64,000 bases of DNA from Jackrogersella multiformis (lineage: Eukaryota > Ascomycota > Sordariomycetes > Xylariales > Hypoxylaceae). Positions 10,745 to 22,744 of this stretch are shown here, piece by piece (the stretch's first letter is position 1; each line of letters opens with the position of its first letter). The notes beneath the pieces are model-generated. The model did not search any database and was not told where the DNA came from. It was given only the letters and a program-made list of their open reading frames with translations. The position numbers were made by a program, and so were the translations under genes. The stretch spans positions 2,790,001-2,854,000 of the forward strand of contig CADCXD010000002.1 of NCBI GenBank assembly GCA_902806575.1. Direction: 5' to 3'.

Positions 10745-13122
10745 TTAATAGGCATCCTCGTCGGTCCACTCGCTGCCTGAAATGATGCGGTTGCCTTCAT
10801 CGTCTACAGCCTGCCCAGCATACATTGTAGGAGGAATGCCTCTCTGTCGCTTAGTTTGGTTTGCCTGCGCATGCTGGTATCCGTTTTCGGGTGTGAGCCG
10901 TTTTCCTCTCGCAGCTCGTACCTTAGCGTAGTAGGCATCAGACGCGTCTGGCTCGGGCTCGGAATTATCATCGTACGTCTCCCAATTCTCAGACCCGCTA
11001 ATAACTGTAGAAGTGTTCGAGATCTGCCTCGGAGGAGGTGCTTGAGGATAGGCAGACTGCGCAAGTCGTTCGTTGTGTGCAGGCATCTGCATGTTTTGAT
11101 GCGCATGGGACTTTGTGTAAGTCTGATATGAATTTCGGTCGTACTCACGATCGTCGTACACATCCTCTGGATCGACGGCTCGGACATAATCGCTTGAATT
11201 AAGCCCGGTATTGCGGTAAGGGTTGACCGGTGTTTCTAACTCGGGAGCCGGTCCCAGATCTCTCATCTTGGGAGGAGGCGCGCGTGTTAACGGATGGCCA
11301 GGGCGCAGGATGCCTTGACCTCGCGATTCAGGTCGAGATCTTTCAGGAGAGTTGCTCCCGTGCTTGAGGTTGGATAAGGGAACTCGTGCTGGTATTCTGG
11401 AAGGGCTCTCCTTCGGGTCTTTCGGCGCCTGGCTAAGAACGGGCGCTCTCTTCATCATGCCGTTCCCGTTAGCAGTCGGTGTCTTCGACCTTGGGATATT
11501 AGCTGCTTTGCTAATTGTGCTATTGGTACGGCTGAGTGTTGGTCCTTTCTGTGCCTTGATGGCCGACGGCGGAGGTCCTGCCGGGGTCTTCGATCTCGGG
11601 CCTGGAGCCTGTCTGGGACTATCGGGTTCTAGAATATCTAGATACCTCTCGCCGTGCACAAGGAATGGGCGACCGTATTCGTCTTCCCACTTCTCCAACA
11701 GCTTGACAAGCTCTGCGGCGACTTTAGGGAGTTCTTTACTAATTCTCTTGCGCATCTTCTCCTCCCGTAGTAGCTTCCCCGGATCTCGTCTTTCTCCCTT
11801 TTGACCGCGCATCATGAGCCGAGACGCATCCTGGCTAGAAGCACTTAGCTCATCTCGATCGTGGACGAGGGTGCGATGCCTCTCGACTAGGGCTAGAGTA
11901 GGCGCGCGCTGTTCTCTCAAGGCTTCCAGTTTGGATATTTCGCGTTCGTGGGCTTCTAACAGCGCATCGCTATAGACGTCAGAGAACGCCGGGGTGAATT
12001 CTAGCATTTCGTCCTCCGAGTAGTATAACGCGTCCCATAGTTCTTGGAGCTTGCATCGCGCATCCTCTACGAACAGATGCAGATTCTGTCGCTTGAGCTC
12101 GTTCAACCTTGCTAATTCATCCTCGAATTCGTTGATCTGCCGGACGCCGCAGCCACGGTTGCCGTTCAAGAACGACTTACGTTCTGGTTCTTCGACACCC
12201 AGCTTCTCCCAGAGCGCTTCAACATATGTCTTGAGATCCTTTAGGCGCTTCTCGCGGCTTCTCTTCTCGTCGGTCAACTTGTCTTTCTTGCTCCTGAGTC
12301 TTTGTATGTCTTCTTCGTGTAGGCCGAGCTGCTCGGGAGCATCGCGATAGTACTTTACGATCGCGCCATCGGTCTGTGCTTGGGGTGTGCCCAGCTCTGC
12401 CCATAACTGGATGATGCGTTCCGACAAAGACTTGACGATCGATACTCGCCGAGTATACTCTTCATAGACCCTGGTGAACTCATCGTCAAGCTTGTTGACG
12501 TAGGAAGGGGAAAGGTCGAAAGTCGGAGGGATAGATTGATTCTGTCCGCTCGGTGGTAATGAAATCCTCACGAAGGTCGGTTCGAGGTGGGAGGAATAGG
12601 ACTCAAGTGCGTGGACAAGCTCTAGAAGATGAATTAGTACGGATTACTCTATTGTTTTCCTATCGTAGGTAGGATCAATCAGCTCACTCTTAACTTGGTC
12701 GAATCGCTCGCGGTGAAGCTTGCTTATCTGCACATGCTTCTCCTTTAACACCGTGAGGCATCGTGTGAGTGGGTAAGTGATGCGAAGATCGTCGTCTTCG
12801 CTGGAATAACTGTGTTGCGATCTGGAGCCATCAAGAGAGGCCTCCATCTGACGAATTATAGTAATAATACGTTGCGCCTCGTCTAATAACTCCTTCTTCT
12901 CCGATGTCACTTGTTTAACCTGGTTATTCAGAGTCTCGGAGAGGGCTGCAAAGAGCTGTGTATTCCTCCTGTTAGCTGATGCGGATACAAACATAATATG
13001 GTGTCGCTTACCTCTGATTCTCTACTCTCACGATCATGGCTCGGAACGCCAATCTCGTCGAACAGGCCATGCAGCTGACCGATTATGGTGTTGACTTGTT
13101 GGGAAAGGTAGCTCGCGTCCAT
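10745..13122 (-). CDS. ase1: Ase1/PRC1/MAP65 microtubule-bundling protein
   Basis: Three exons (13012-13122, 12688-12955, 10745-12621) give 751 residues. The first acceptor is ACACAG at 12956-12958. A nearer AG at the same intron end would break the frame. The second intron uses GTGAGC and TTCTAG. The N-terminal 280 residues are predicted coiled coil, the dimerisation rod of the family. The conserved spectrin-like microtubule-binding region follows. Its hallmark motif LLREEKMRKRI lies at about residues 405-430. The C-terminal 300 residues are disordered, Ser/Pro/Arg-rich and basic, as expected for the Cdk-regulated tail. Ase1 crosslinks antiparallel microtubules in the spindle midzone and interacts with kinesins during anaphase. 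The start ATG at 13122 gives the conserved short first exon ending in RESRESE. No defects are visible. Confidence 0.92.
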
Positions 13123-14300
13123 GTTGAAAGCGATGTGGAGGAGAGATGACTAGGTACGCTATAGGTTGTGTTCATGAGAGTGTAGGTATGTAAATAGTAA
13201 ATTTGGCTGTTGTTTTTCAGGGAGTGAAGGTCAAGGTGTTCGTAATTCACGACGCATTGACCTGGTGGATTGTTGTAATAGTGTAAAGTGTTGTAATATC
13301 GATATTGGGCAGGATGTTGAGAATTGAGAAATCGTAAAGCAGATGAGCACACTCTCCCGGTCAAGGAAGCCAAAAGCTCGAATATGTCAGTTGACACATC
13401 ACAGGCTAGCAAGAGAAATGTAGGATAAACCTCTTGGACAGCGACGATGGCGATGGCGATGGCGAATCCGTGCGTTGTGCATACGAAGCGCCGTCGGAGA
13501 AATATGTGCAGAGTGCAGTGTGCAGTGCAGAGAAGATCGAATGCAGGTGATTTTGTAGTTGTATTGATGATGTGTCTCAATTTTAGAGGCCGAGTCGAAG
13601 ATGATGTCTAAGAGCTAAGATGGAGGGGAAGGTGAGATGCAGGTGCAGTGAAGGTAACCTGTTAAGGTCGATCAACAAGAAATCGTGGATTATTACTTGC
13701 CATTCAAAGTTTGACCCTTCTGTTTGTGTTACATTAACGGTCACCATGGCAACTGCTTTGACTTCCCAAGGTTGGCACAAAACTTTAAGCATAGTGGTTT
13801 CATATTTGCCCCACTATCGCCAGGCAGGTAGCTCCTACCTAGTGCGCAGGTGTCTCTCGCGTAGCCCTATCGATAGACTTCGACCGGCTCCAATCAAAAC
13901 AATCCTCGACTTCCAAAAGGAGAATAAATATTCAACGTAAACATCATTCATCATCATCGTCATCATCACCGCTACTTAGTTCTGCACGAATATCTGCAAC
14001 CCTATCACGCGTCGATGGCGATGGCTACTAATGTAGGCTAGGTAGGTATCCAAGATTCTGTATTTTCATATGCATGTCTTGGATCTAAATCGTACCTATT
14101 GGTTGCATACACCTCGGCCACAGATGTTTATCAAAACAAACCCATATTCAGTATTCAGCCGTAGATCATCATTGTTTACTATCTATTAATTAGCTATTTA
14201 TATACCGACCTGTTATATTTATCCTAAATATCCCGTAGAGGCTCTTTTTCCCACTACCGATAGAACTTTTATTCTCCCCACACTTTATTCTCCTCTAGTG

Positions 14301-14328
14301 TATTCTTCTATTCTTCTATTCTTCTATT
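14301..14328. repeat. Short tandem repeat, TATTCTTC unit
   Basis: About 3.5 tandem copies of an 8-bp TATTCTTC unit lie in AT-rich intergenic DNA. Confidence 0.85.
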
Positions 14329-16766
14329 CCTGGTTTCTATCTCTTAGTTGAGCTATGTACTGCTACCTACCGTACAATTCCGTACTGTTTTCCATATAGC
14401 TCAGAATAACACAGGATACCAATCGGCCTGTATAGCTACACAATGTCCAACCGGAGATGAAGTCCCATCAGAGCATCATGGAATTTCCTAGAGACAACCA
14501 GCCCATTTTATACGAGCGTAGTAGAGATTTTATCAATACCTAGCCCTATATTATGAGTTCGATATGTTTATGGCTTAATAAAGGCGGACGGGAAATATAT
14601 TTCACGCTAGAACAGTTGGACTGAAACCCCTAAACTGAGACTTTTTCTGACACCCTCTTCTCATAACTATTAATACCTCCAAAGCAAAATAGCTACCCTA
14701 CCTAGGTAGGTAAGTAAGTGGTTAAAGACATCGATATACCCGAAATCAAATCTTATTGCCATCATTATGTTCATACTTATTATCTCCTTAACTGGCAGCA
14801 ATTTAAAAATACCCCTTGCAGCCGATACAATACGATATCGCTTACTGATATTATTGAAATCCCTCCTAATATTAATACATTGTCAAAATTCAAGATGGAT
14901 TAGCTAATCTACCTAAGACGTAGAACATAACCCGTCTATTTCAATCCAACAAAGTCTTATACTATATTGATTCCAACGGGGAATGGAATACTAAATACTA
15001 CGAATCAAGGTGATATCCTTCACATCATTTTCTTGAATTAATGGTCTTGAGCATCTCGGATTCAACGGAGGTCTTATAATTCGAATACTACGTAACAGGT
15101 ATTATGCTTACCAGGTAGGTGGGTAGCTTTTGACTCTAGCTAATGTGTACCATTGTCTGCCTGTTTTTGGTTTTACTAAATTCTACTGGAAGTAAGCTAT
15201 ACTGAATGCGACTATACCAAGTGTGTAGCGAGCAATATTCTTGAACGTCCATGGTCAATTTATTAATTCTAATCATAACCGTCAAAATGGCTCTCGGAGG
15301 TGTCACTTGTATCGGACTTGCGAGAGAATCCAACATGCATATAACAAGGAGGATTTAACAACTTACCTATATTATAACCAGCATATGAGGTAGTGACGCT
15401 ACGTTTGGAAATATCAAGGGATTCTAAAATTAAATCAGCTGTGAATGACCCAAAGGGCATCGCCACCATTCTTATACGATTCTGTCACCGACAACGATCT
15501 CGGATATTCGTATGTAGGTACCTAGGTAGGTATCATGAAAGTCTTGGCTATTTCTTGGCCGTTTTATCACGATTCCTTACCACAATGGTTGACAGGCTTG
15601 AGTGAGTCGGAACAATTGAATATGATTAGATGTTAGCTACTGCGGCGGTTTACTATATATAAGACTTTAAGATCATGAAGATGACGTTAGTTTAGAGATA
15701 CATTTGTTGAATATAGGTCTGTTCCCCAGCTGTACAATAACTGGAAGCCAGCTGAGAGTAGGTATCTACACCATCTACACTACCTACACTAGGAGAATAG
15801 CGTATCGAGATATCTGTAGGGCAAAACAAGCTATGTACCAGGGCTCCGAGACATCCGGAAGACAGGTTTAAAATACACCAAACTAAGGCTAAAAGATCGC
15901 AGACTGTACTTATGCCGTCCCACATATGTATATTCTAGTCTGCTTCCATCAAGGACGTTACGTAGGGCAGCCGGCTCTAACTAGTGTAATTATTCGGAGT
16001 ATCACGAAAATCTTCCTCGTTTATATCTAAACCTGTTCCCAGAGAGCTAGTCGAAATGGTTTATGCAACTTGGCGGAGTGTTTATACAGCATTAAAGAGA
16101 CAGCTGCGCCATACCGGATCAAGAGATTAACAGATCAATCGCTGAGCGAGGAGATCGCGAACAGAGAAGTAGCTGTTGATTACGCCGTGTTTCAATGGTT
16201 GAGAGAAGCTTCACGAGCAGCTAGAACGACTCACCATGATTGGTTCATTGGATACACAACGTAGTCGGCCTCCTACACCTTACGTCACTTATACATTTAC
16301 GGCAATTCTCTAGAACGCATAGAACAGAATAGAGATGTCGATTATCATGTAGATAGTGTAGAACATGCATTAAACCTTGAAGCGTTCTGCCTAGTCAGCC
16401 GAGATACTACACTATTGTGCATGTAATAAAACAGCTTATAAGAGGCCTAGACCTAGCGACGAGTGGTCTCCCCAGAGTCCAGATGGCTTGAGCGATCATA
16501 ATTTCGGGGCCGGATTATGCTCGACCGCGATAGGACAACTGGCCCACTGGTAAACGAACCGCTCCTCTGGGCGCATGCTATTTTCCCCATGCTGTCCCCT
16601 GTCTCATTCCCTGTCACGACCCTATCACCAATTTTGCTGACGGTTTGAGGGCTGAGCCCCATTCAATGCCGCATACAAGCGTGGACTCGACGTCGAACAA
16701 CGAACGATCATATATGGAGTCAGTTTAGTCTGTCACTCAGTAAGCAACTGGGGACCCGTGGCTCCT

Positions 16767-16774
16767 TATAAAAG
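16767..16774 (+). promoter_or_regulatory. TATA box of the chitinase gene
   Basis: TATAAAAG lies about 140 bp upstream of the chitinase ATG at 16914. The sequence and distance fit an inducible fungal promoter. Confidence 0.6.
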
Positions 16775-16913
16775 CCACGAGGACGCAAAGATGGGTTCGC
16801 TTCGATTTTACACCACCAGGGAGACGATATTTCCCATGTGGCATTGTTGACCGTTCACACTCTTTTCCGAATTCATTCTTTTAACATTCGGTTCAACTTG
16901 CCTTACGCTCATT

Positions 16914-18373
16914 ATGAAGTTTGTCAACATTGTACATGGCCTGGCTGCGGCCGGGCTCGCCATCGCGAGCGCCAAGCCGTTACGAAACGTCGTATACTTT
17001 GACCAGTACGTCCCTATCTCTTCTTCCGTCGTTAGCATCGTGAGGGGCTAGCTAACATAGCTGTAAGATATCACACAACCACCCTGCCCGGCAAGGACGT
17101 CACGGCGGGCATAACCCACGTCGTCATGGCCTTCGCGAACTCGTCCCTCTTCGCCGCCGGCACGGAGGGCCCCTACGTGCCGTTCATGCCGGTCAGCGAC
17201 GTCCGCGCCATGTTCGACGACGGCACGCAGGTGGGCATCGCGATCGGCGGGTGGGGCGACACCGCCGGCTTCTCGGCAGGCGCCAAGTCAGACAAGACCC
17301 GCAGGGCGTACGCGAAGAACGTGGCGGCGATGGCGAAGGACCACGGCTTCGACTTCGTCGACGTCGACTGGGAGTTCCCCGGCGGCAACGGCGCCGACTA
17401 CAAGCAGAACCCCAACTCGGGCAAGACCTCCGAGATCACCACCTACCCCAAGCTGCTCCGCGAGATCAAGGCCGCCATCGCCCCCAAGGCGCTCTCCATC
17501 GCCGTCCCCGCCCGCCCCGACGACCTGATCGCCTACACCCCCTGCCAGGGCCCGCTGATCTTCGCCGCCGTCGACATGGTCAACGTCATGTCCTACGACA
17601 TCATGAACCGCCGCGACAACGCCACCACGCACCACACCTCGGTCGCGGGCTCCATCGCCGCCGTCAAGCAGTACACGGACCTGGGGTGCCCGCCGGCCAA
17701 GATCAACCTCGGGTTCGCGTACTACGCCAAGTTCTTCCAGACCGCCGCGGGCGCGACCTGCGCGGAGCCCATCGGCTGCCCCATCGTGCGGGCCGAGAAC
17801 GCCGACGGCAGCGACGCGGGCACCTCCGGCGCCGTCACCTTCGAGACCGCCAACATGTTCCCCCCGGCGCCGCCCGCCAACCTGACCACCTCGGCCGACG
17901 GCAGCTGCGGCGCGAGCACGGCCTTCACGTGCGCGGGCTTCGCCGACGGCGGCTGCTGCTCGCAGTACGGGTTCTGCGGGTCCAGCGCCGCGCACTGCGG
18001 GCAGGGGTGCCAGTCGGCGTTCGGCTCGTCGTGCGAGGCGGCGGACATGACGGCGGCGTTCCCGCGGGCTCTGGCCAACGGCATCCTGGACGAGGAGCGG
18101 GGCGCGATGTGGTACTGGGACGCGGAGGCGCGGCTGTTCTGGACGTGGGACACGGCGGCGCTGATCCAGCGCAAGTTCCGCGACATCGTGGCGCCCATGG
18201 GGCTCGGCGGCGTCATGGCCTGGAGCTTGGCCGAGGACAGCGCCGACTGGAGCCGCGTCCTGGCCGTCAACGAGGCCGTCAAGGAGGCTAACACCGGCGT
18301 GACTGTGGCGTATTCGGTTCAGTCGCCGGCGGGGAAGCTGAGGAGTCGGGTTGCGAGGCCGTCTGGTTGCTAG
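16914..18373 (+). CDS. Secreted GH18 chitinase with internal CBM18
   Basis: Two exons, 16914-17005 and 17068-18373, are separated by a 62-bp intron (GTACGT donor, TGTAAG acceptor) and encode 465 residues. A signal peptide covers residues 1 to about 21. The GH18 catalytic signature DxxDxDxE is intact: Asp126, Asp129, Asp131 and the catalytic acid Glu133, followed by FPGG. The upstream GIAIGGWG matches the SxGG strand of the family. An eight-cysteine chitin-binding type 1 (CBM18) module sits at residues 309-353, with CCSQYGFCG. It is flanked on both sides by catalytic-domain sequence, so it is inserted into the barrel rather than appended. The last part carries WYWDAEARLFWTWD and GGVMAWSLAED, the final barrel strands. 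The enzyme should hydrolyse chitin in the wall or in prey, insect or plant-associated chitin. Exon 2 is strongly GC-rich, unlike its flanks. Confidence 0.93.
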
Positions 18374-18654
18374 TGGGTGCGTTAGACGTGGGTGGATACC
18401 TACCTGGCATACGGCCGGCTTTATGTGCTTGGATGGCATGGTAGCGTATTATTCGATTCATCATGTACAATGTTCTATTAACTACCTAGGTAGTTAGTCA
18501 ATAACAATGTTGTCTAGTTGGATCTATGATCTGGAAACCGGTCTGTTATGTGCTGTCGTGAAGCTCGACTGCGAGAAAGCGGAAGATTTGATTTGGGAGT
18601 GACCAGGTGAGTGTTCTATTCTAATATGTCATGTATACCTAAAATATATCATGT

Positions 18655-19690
18655 TTAAACGCTCATCCATACGTCCTTCATGTTCTTCACAAGTCCGTCG
18701 TACATAGCAGCGCGATTCTCTACTTCAGTACCGGTATCTTCACCGAGCGGGAGGCGTAGGCCAATCTCCTTCCCGGCGAATATCCCCGTGCCGTCGACCC
18801 CTTCGACGATCCGTTGTGCGACCTTGACCGGATCGGCAAGCGTGCTGAAGTACGCAGCCGAGCTGAAATATTCCTCCTTCTGCTCCACTGCTGTGCCTCG
18901 GTAGGCGTCGCTCAGGGGTACCTGGATACTGGTGTCCGTGACGTTGGGGAACTCGTTAGCCGTCGCGCCGGGCTGGACGAGTAGGGTGCGGATGTTGAAT
19001 GGGGCTACTTCTGCTTGGAGCGCCTCGGTGGCAGCTGAATTTGGTTAGTCTGGCATCATTATAGTACTGGATAATAGGGTCGAGAAGAGAGAATGTGTGT
19101 GCTGACCTTCAATAGCCCATTTCGAAGCCGAGTAGATACCAAGGCCGGGGGCAGGGCTGATACCTAGTGAATTACTGACAGTGACAATGGTCCCTGAGCG
19201 GCGTGATCGCATGGACGGCAAGACGGCTTTGATCGTTCGAAGGCTACCGAGGAAGTTGGTTTTGAAGATCGTGTCTATCTGGTCGACACTATATACCGAT
19301 CAGTTTAGATGGGTGTTGATTCCTAAACTTGCCACTCGTGGGGATCATCTACCTTGTTTCTTCGATGCTTCCAAGGATGCCGTCCTCGGAGTTATTGACT
19401 AGGCCATCGACTGCTCCATGCTGACCAATGGCGACATCGATTGTGACTTCCAAGTCATCACTAGCCGTGTCCAGCTGTAGCCAGTTTCCGCCGAGAGCTT
19501 CGACTTCTGCAAAGGCATCTGGGATTTTGTCTTTGTCGCGATAGCCTGCGATGACGGTATGCCCAGCATTCAGGGCGGCTTTGGCTATCTCGAGGCCTAG
19601 GCCACGGGATGCGTCTGTGATGAGCCAGACTTCAGCTTTAGTCAAAGTGACTAGAATGCTTGTGATGAGCCAGGCTTGAAATTTAGCCAT
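18655..19690 (-). CDS. Short-chain dehydrogenase/reductase
   Basis: Three exons (19353-19690, 19107-19288, 18655-19034) with canonical junctions encode 299 residues. This is a classical SDR with a Rossmann fold. The nucleotide-binding glycine motif is DASRGLG at residues 26-32, and the catalytic residues appear to be Ser153 in VSNS, Tyr165 and Lys169 (YSASK). The substrate is unknown. Two features are odd. The usual NNAG motif after strand 4 reads NNSED at 99-103, which removes the Ala-Gly pair. The first strand is present twice: residues 7-10 (WLIT) and 22-25 (WLIT) lie in an imperfect DNA duplication, so the protein begins with an extra hydrophobic segment. Whether the enzyme is still active is uncertain. 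It points toward the chitinase, tail to tail, with only 281 bp between them. Confidence 0.8.
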
Positions 19691-20589
19691 AACGATTATA
19701 GTATGCCTAGATATAATCCAATATCAAATTCGAAGGTGAAGGTGAATTGGTATAGAATATATTCAAACCGACTTGAGCAGCTCTACACAGGTTTATATAG
19801 TTATCCAACCCATGAACCTTCAGAACCCATGAGCCTTCAGACTCTAGTCGAACTATCCTTGATCTCTTCATTGTTACAGTAAGTCAACTAGGTACACAAT
19901 CCTATCCATCTAACTAAAAGTCAATATACAGGTTCTACAACTCGTTATGAACCAAAGTCGACGTTTGATAATACGAGGAGGCAAATAGGAAGCCTAAGCC
20001 AAAGATATGCCACCCTCGGTAAAGTTGATGATACCTAGAGGTACTTTGACCGTACGACGTAACGACATACTCCATGTTGAATAGAAGCACTCTTATCCTG
20101 TATCAACTCGGCGACACATCATATTCTTTTCCTGAGACGGTATGGTGGTCTTTCCAAATTGCCAGCCCCTGGTTGCCGACAGTTCGGGAATCATCCATCC
20201 TGATGTTATGGTGGCTTAGTTGAGGATAGTAAATAATAGACCCATGGATCTTGTGTACGACTCGGTTACAGCCCCTTTCCACCATAAAGTCACCAGGCTT
20301 ATCTTGACAACTTAAATATGGGCACTCAAAATAACATGATAATATAGCATGATAATTAGACCACCGCGAAGATAGACGAGGATTACCTACCACAACGAGA
20401 ATGGCAAGTTACAAATAATACTCGTTTTTTCATTATAATGCTTGTCTTAAGAATCATTCTTTCAGGGACCAAGCATTATTGTATGGGGAAAAGAATGCTT
20501 GATTTTGCTTGTTTATACCTACCTGGCAAGGTTTAAAAAGGCCCACCCCTTTTTTGGTACGCATTAAGTTCGAACCTCGTTACTTGCCT

Positions 20590-20760
20590 AGGGGTATGCT
20601 AATATTTATTTTTATTTTTCATATTACATATTAGTTTTACAGATATTACAATTACTGTATAAAGTTTTATATAAAGTTGTATATTGTCATTTATTGTAGA
20701 AATAAATGTTCTATATTATTTTATATTATATAAAAAATAAAAATGGTTATTTTCTTTCGA
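20590..20760. other. AT-rich island
   Basis: This 170-bp block consists almost entirely of A and T, with TATA/TTTAT runs. Its composition is far from that of the flanking genes. Such blocks are common where repeat-induced point mutation has decayed transposons, but no element ends are visible. Confidence 0.6.
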
Positions 20761-20871
20761 CGTGTTAAGAAGCCATCACGAGACTTGATAATTAAAGCTC
20801 CCTGTTTTTACAAAAGGTCATGGTTACCCTTTGTTACGATAGTTGCCCTTTAAGGTAATGGGTTTCCTCCA

Positions 20872-20901
20872 AAGTAACGGTTCTTCAAATGAGTAAGGAT
20901 T
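20872..20901 (+). repeat. Dispersed repeat fragment, copy 1
   Basis: This 30-bp stretch, beginning AAGTAACGGTTCTTC, matches 44547-44576 at 28 of 30 positions. Related GTAACGG/GTTACG words surround it at 20820-20940. It is probably a relic of a dispersed element. Confidence 0.6.
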
Positions 20902-21376
20902 GTTTTCCAAATACAACTTCCCGTTACGGTAGGGAGGTATCTTTGGATGGACGTCAAAACATCTGGAGCATGTGCGAATTCGTACTGTAAAACACTGTCC
21001 GATTTAAACGAAGTTCTTATTCTCCAGGTATTTTACATAGTAACTCCGTTCGGGTGAATGTTTTTCGGTTAAATATCGGTGAACTAGGTATTGCATTGTA
21101 CATTCTTTGCTCCAGTGTAACCAATCAATCCCTAGGATAATTCAAAATTAAAGTTACATCTAGAGCTAATCTGTTATCTATTATCTATTATCTACCAGGT
21201 ACCTACGTAGGTATCATCATCTCTCATCAATACAATTCTTACCAAGTTACTATTATTTCGAAACAAATAAAAAATACATCAATATTCACCACAACACTTT
21301 ACCTAATGTTTATTCGGTAGCACTCCTTTTTACCTAGCGTGCCAACCGCTGGCCAGCTGGGTATGCGTCCACGACA

Positions 21377-22744
21377 ATGCGCGAGTTCATGGACTACATC
21401 CAGTCCGCTTTCTACTCGGCCACCGGCTGGAATCGTGACAATAGCTACTCCTCTCTCAACGCCACGTCCGATGCCCTTCTGAACTTCCCCACGCCTCGTG
21501 GTCTCCGCCTCACTCTCTCCTCCCTTGCGACATCTCAATTTGCGACTTCATATCAGCTTGGCACTGTGGGTATCGTCGACGGTTCTATATCGTATCTGTA
21601 CTCAACAGTGCCCCTCCACAATGCCATCGCCCAGAGCGAGAGGATACCTCTGCCGGATCTTTTGAGGAGTTATCGATCGCTTGACGAGCTGCCTCGGCGA
21701 GCTGAAGGGATAGGAGGAGAGCTGATAAAAGATGGGCTTGCATATGGGAGGCTCTACCTCCCTGCATCAATGCTCGAGGCATTGGTGGTTAGGAGGGTTT
21801 CGCCTGCGTTACAACTACAGCTGAGCGGCGTGTCAAACGAAACACTAAGGAATGGGGGGACTATATTGGGTATGGCACAATACGACGAAGGCCGTTATGC
21901 GGTTGAGGGCCTCGCTTCAACCGATGGTGGGTTGCTCGGACTACGTGGGTTATACAATTTCGGCGGAGATGTTGGGGGGCACCTGAATACGCCGGTGCAG
22001 CTGGTGACTGCTAATGGCAACGGAACGAGCAACGGCGACCGAGAAGGCATTTACGGCCGGTTCAGCACCGGCGCAGAACTTTACTACGGAACATTAAACA
22101 AGTCGGGCGGAATGAGCTGTGGAGTACGGTTCGCGACGCTGCCTACCCACACAGGCACCCCTCTCACCGCGACAATGACCATCAATCCGTTGATGGGGAA
22201 TATCAGCTGGAGTTACGCGGTCATGGCTGGGAGTTATTGTTCGCTTGCATCGAGGATGGATTTCAATGTCTACAGTTACGAAAGCGACTGGGCCGTCGGC
22301 ATGGAGCTCTGGAGGAAGAGAGGGTCTTGGTCTCTAAATGAAGAATTAGACGAGGCGCCGACGCCGACAAGCACTACGTCCGAGAGGAGTTTCCAGGCGA
22401 AAATGGAATGGAGGTTAGACGATCATCTCCCAACTCCAGACACGGCTGAGGTTTTGGCGCCGCCGAAGCAAGTGGTTCAGCCAAAGAAAAAGGAGAGAAG
22501 CTTCCAAGCTAAGATGGAATGGAGGCTAGATGATCCGGATGTGGATCCGACGACAACGCCATCCGAAGAAGACGACGAGTACTCGGGCGTTCTGAAGGCG
22601 CGCCTAGACCAGCATTTAAGAGTCGGCCTGTTGTGGGAGGGTCGAGTCAAATCTTTGCTTTTTAGCCTTGGCAGCAGTATTGACTTAAGGCGGCTCGACT
22701 CGCCTTTTCGCACACTCGGACTAGAAGTACAGTTTTCGTCGTGA
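21377..22744 (+). CDS. mdm10: Mdm10, ERMES beta-barrel subunit
   Basis: This intronless gene encodes 455 residues from the ATG at 21377. The N-terminus MREFMDYIQSAFY and the C-terminal beta-signal region ending GLEVQFSS are characteristic of Mdm10, a VDAC-like beta-barrel of the mitochondrial outer membrane. Mdm10 anchors the ER-mitochondria encounter structure and also acts with the SAM complex in assembling Tom40. There is no cleavable presequence, as expected for an outer-membrane barrel. An internal duplication is present: the 14-residue segment ERSFQAKMEWRLDD occurs at 336-349 and again at 373-386. The two copies are separated by a Pro/Lys-rich linker, within a loop before the last strands. 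The DNA copies differ at seven positions, all synonymous. The rest of the protein looks complete and functional. Confidence 0.93.
   Translation: MREFMDYIQSAFYSATGWNRDNSYSSLNATSDALLNFPTPRGLRLTLSSLATSQFATSYQLGTVGIVDGSISYLYSTVPLHNAIAQSERIPLPDLLRSYRSLDELPRRAEGIGGELIKDGLAYGRLYLPASMLEALVVRRVSPALQLQLSGVSNETLRNGGTILGMAQYDEGRYAVEGLASTDGGLLGLRGLYNFGGDVGGHLNTPVQLVTANGNGTSNGDREGIYGRFSTGAELYYGTLNKSGGMSCGVRFATLPTHTGTPLTATMTINPLMGNISWSYAVMAGSYCSLASRMDFNVYSYESDWAVGMELWRKRGSWSLNEELDEAPTPTSTTSERSFQAKMEWRLDDHLPTPDTAEVLAPPKQVVQPKKKERSFQAKMEWRLDDPDVDPTTTPSEEDDEYSGVLKARLDQHLRVGLLWEGRVKSLLFSLGSSIDLRRLDSPFRTLGLEVQFSS

Larger units (their letters stand above)
13123..16913. other. Gene-poor AT-rich region, about 3.8 kb
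   Basis: This region lies between the divergent ase1 and chitinase genes. It holds a (TATTCTTC)n short tandem repeat at 14301-14328, a GCGATG tandem near 13440-13465, a CAT/CATC-rich run at about 13945-13968, and several CCTACCTAGGTAGG motifs (for example 14699-14710). A 64-codon open frame at 16070-16264 has a protein-like look but starts with TTG and has no recognisable domain. I see no tRNA or complete gene. Confidence 0.5.
19691..21376. other. Intergenic region with AT-rich island and repeat fragment
   Basis: This region lies between the SDR and mdm10 start regions, which diverge. It includes a strongly AT-rich block at about 20590-20760 and a 30-bp sequence at 20872-20901 found again near 44.55 kb. 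Many poly-A/T runs and absence of coding signal suggest old, possibly RIP-mutated transposon debris. No transposase remnant can be read. Confidence 0.5.

Noticed and set aside
16070..16264. 64-codon frame with a protein-like stretch
   Set aside because: It starts with TTG, is isolated, and has no family. Chance cannot be excluded.
17251..18439. Long alternative frames across the chitinase on both strands
   Set aside because: They arise from high third-position GC in the real exon and have no start, domain or sensible composition.
20446..20500. Small inverted repeat CAAGCATT...AATGCTTG
   Set aside because: The eight-base arms without further structure or target duplication are not evidence for a transposon end.
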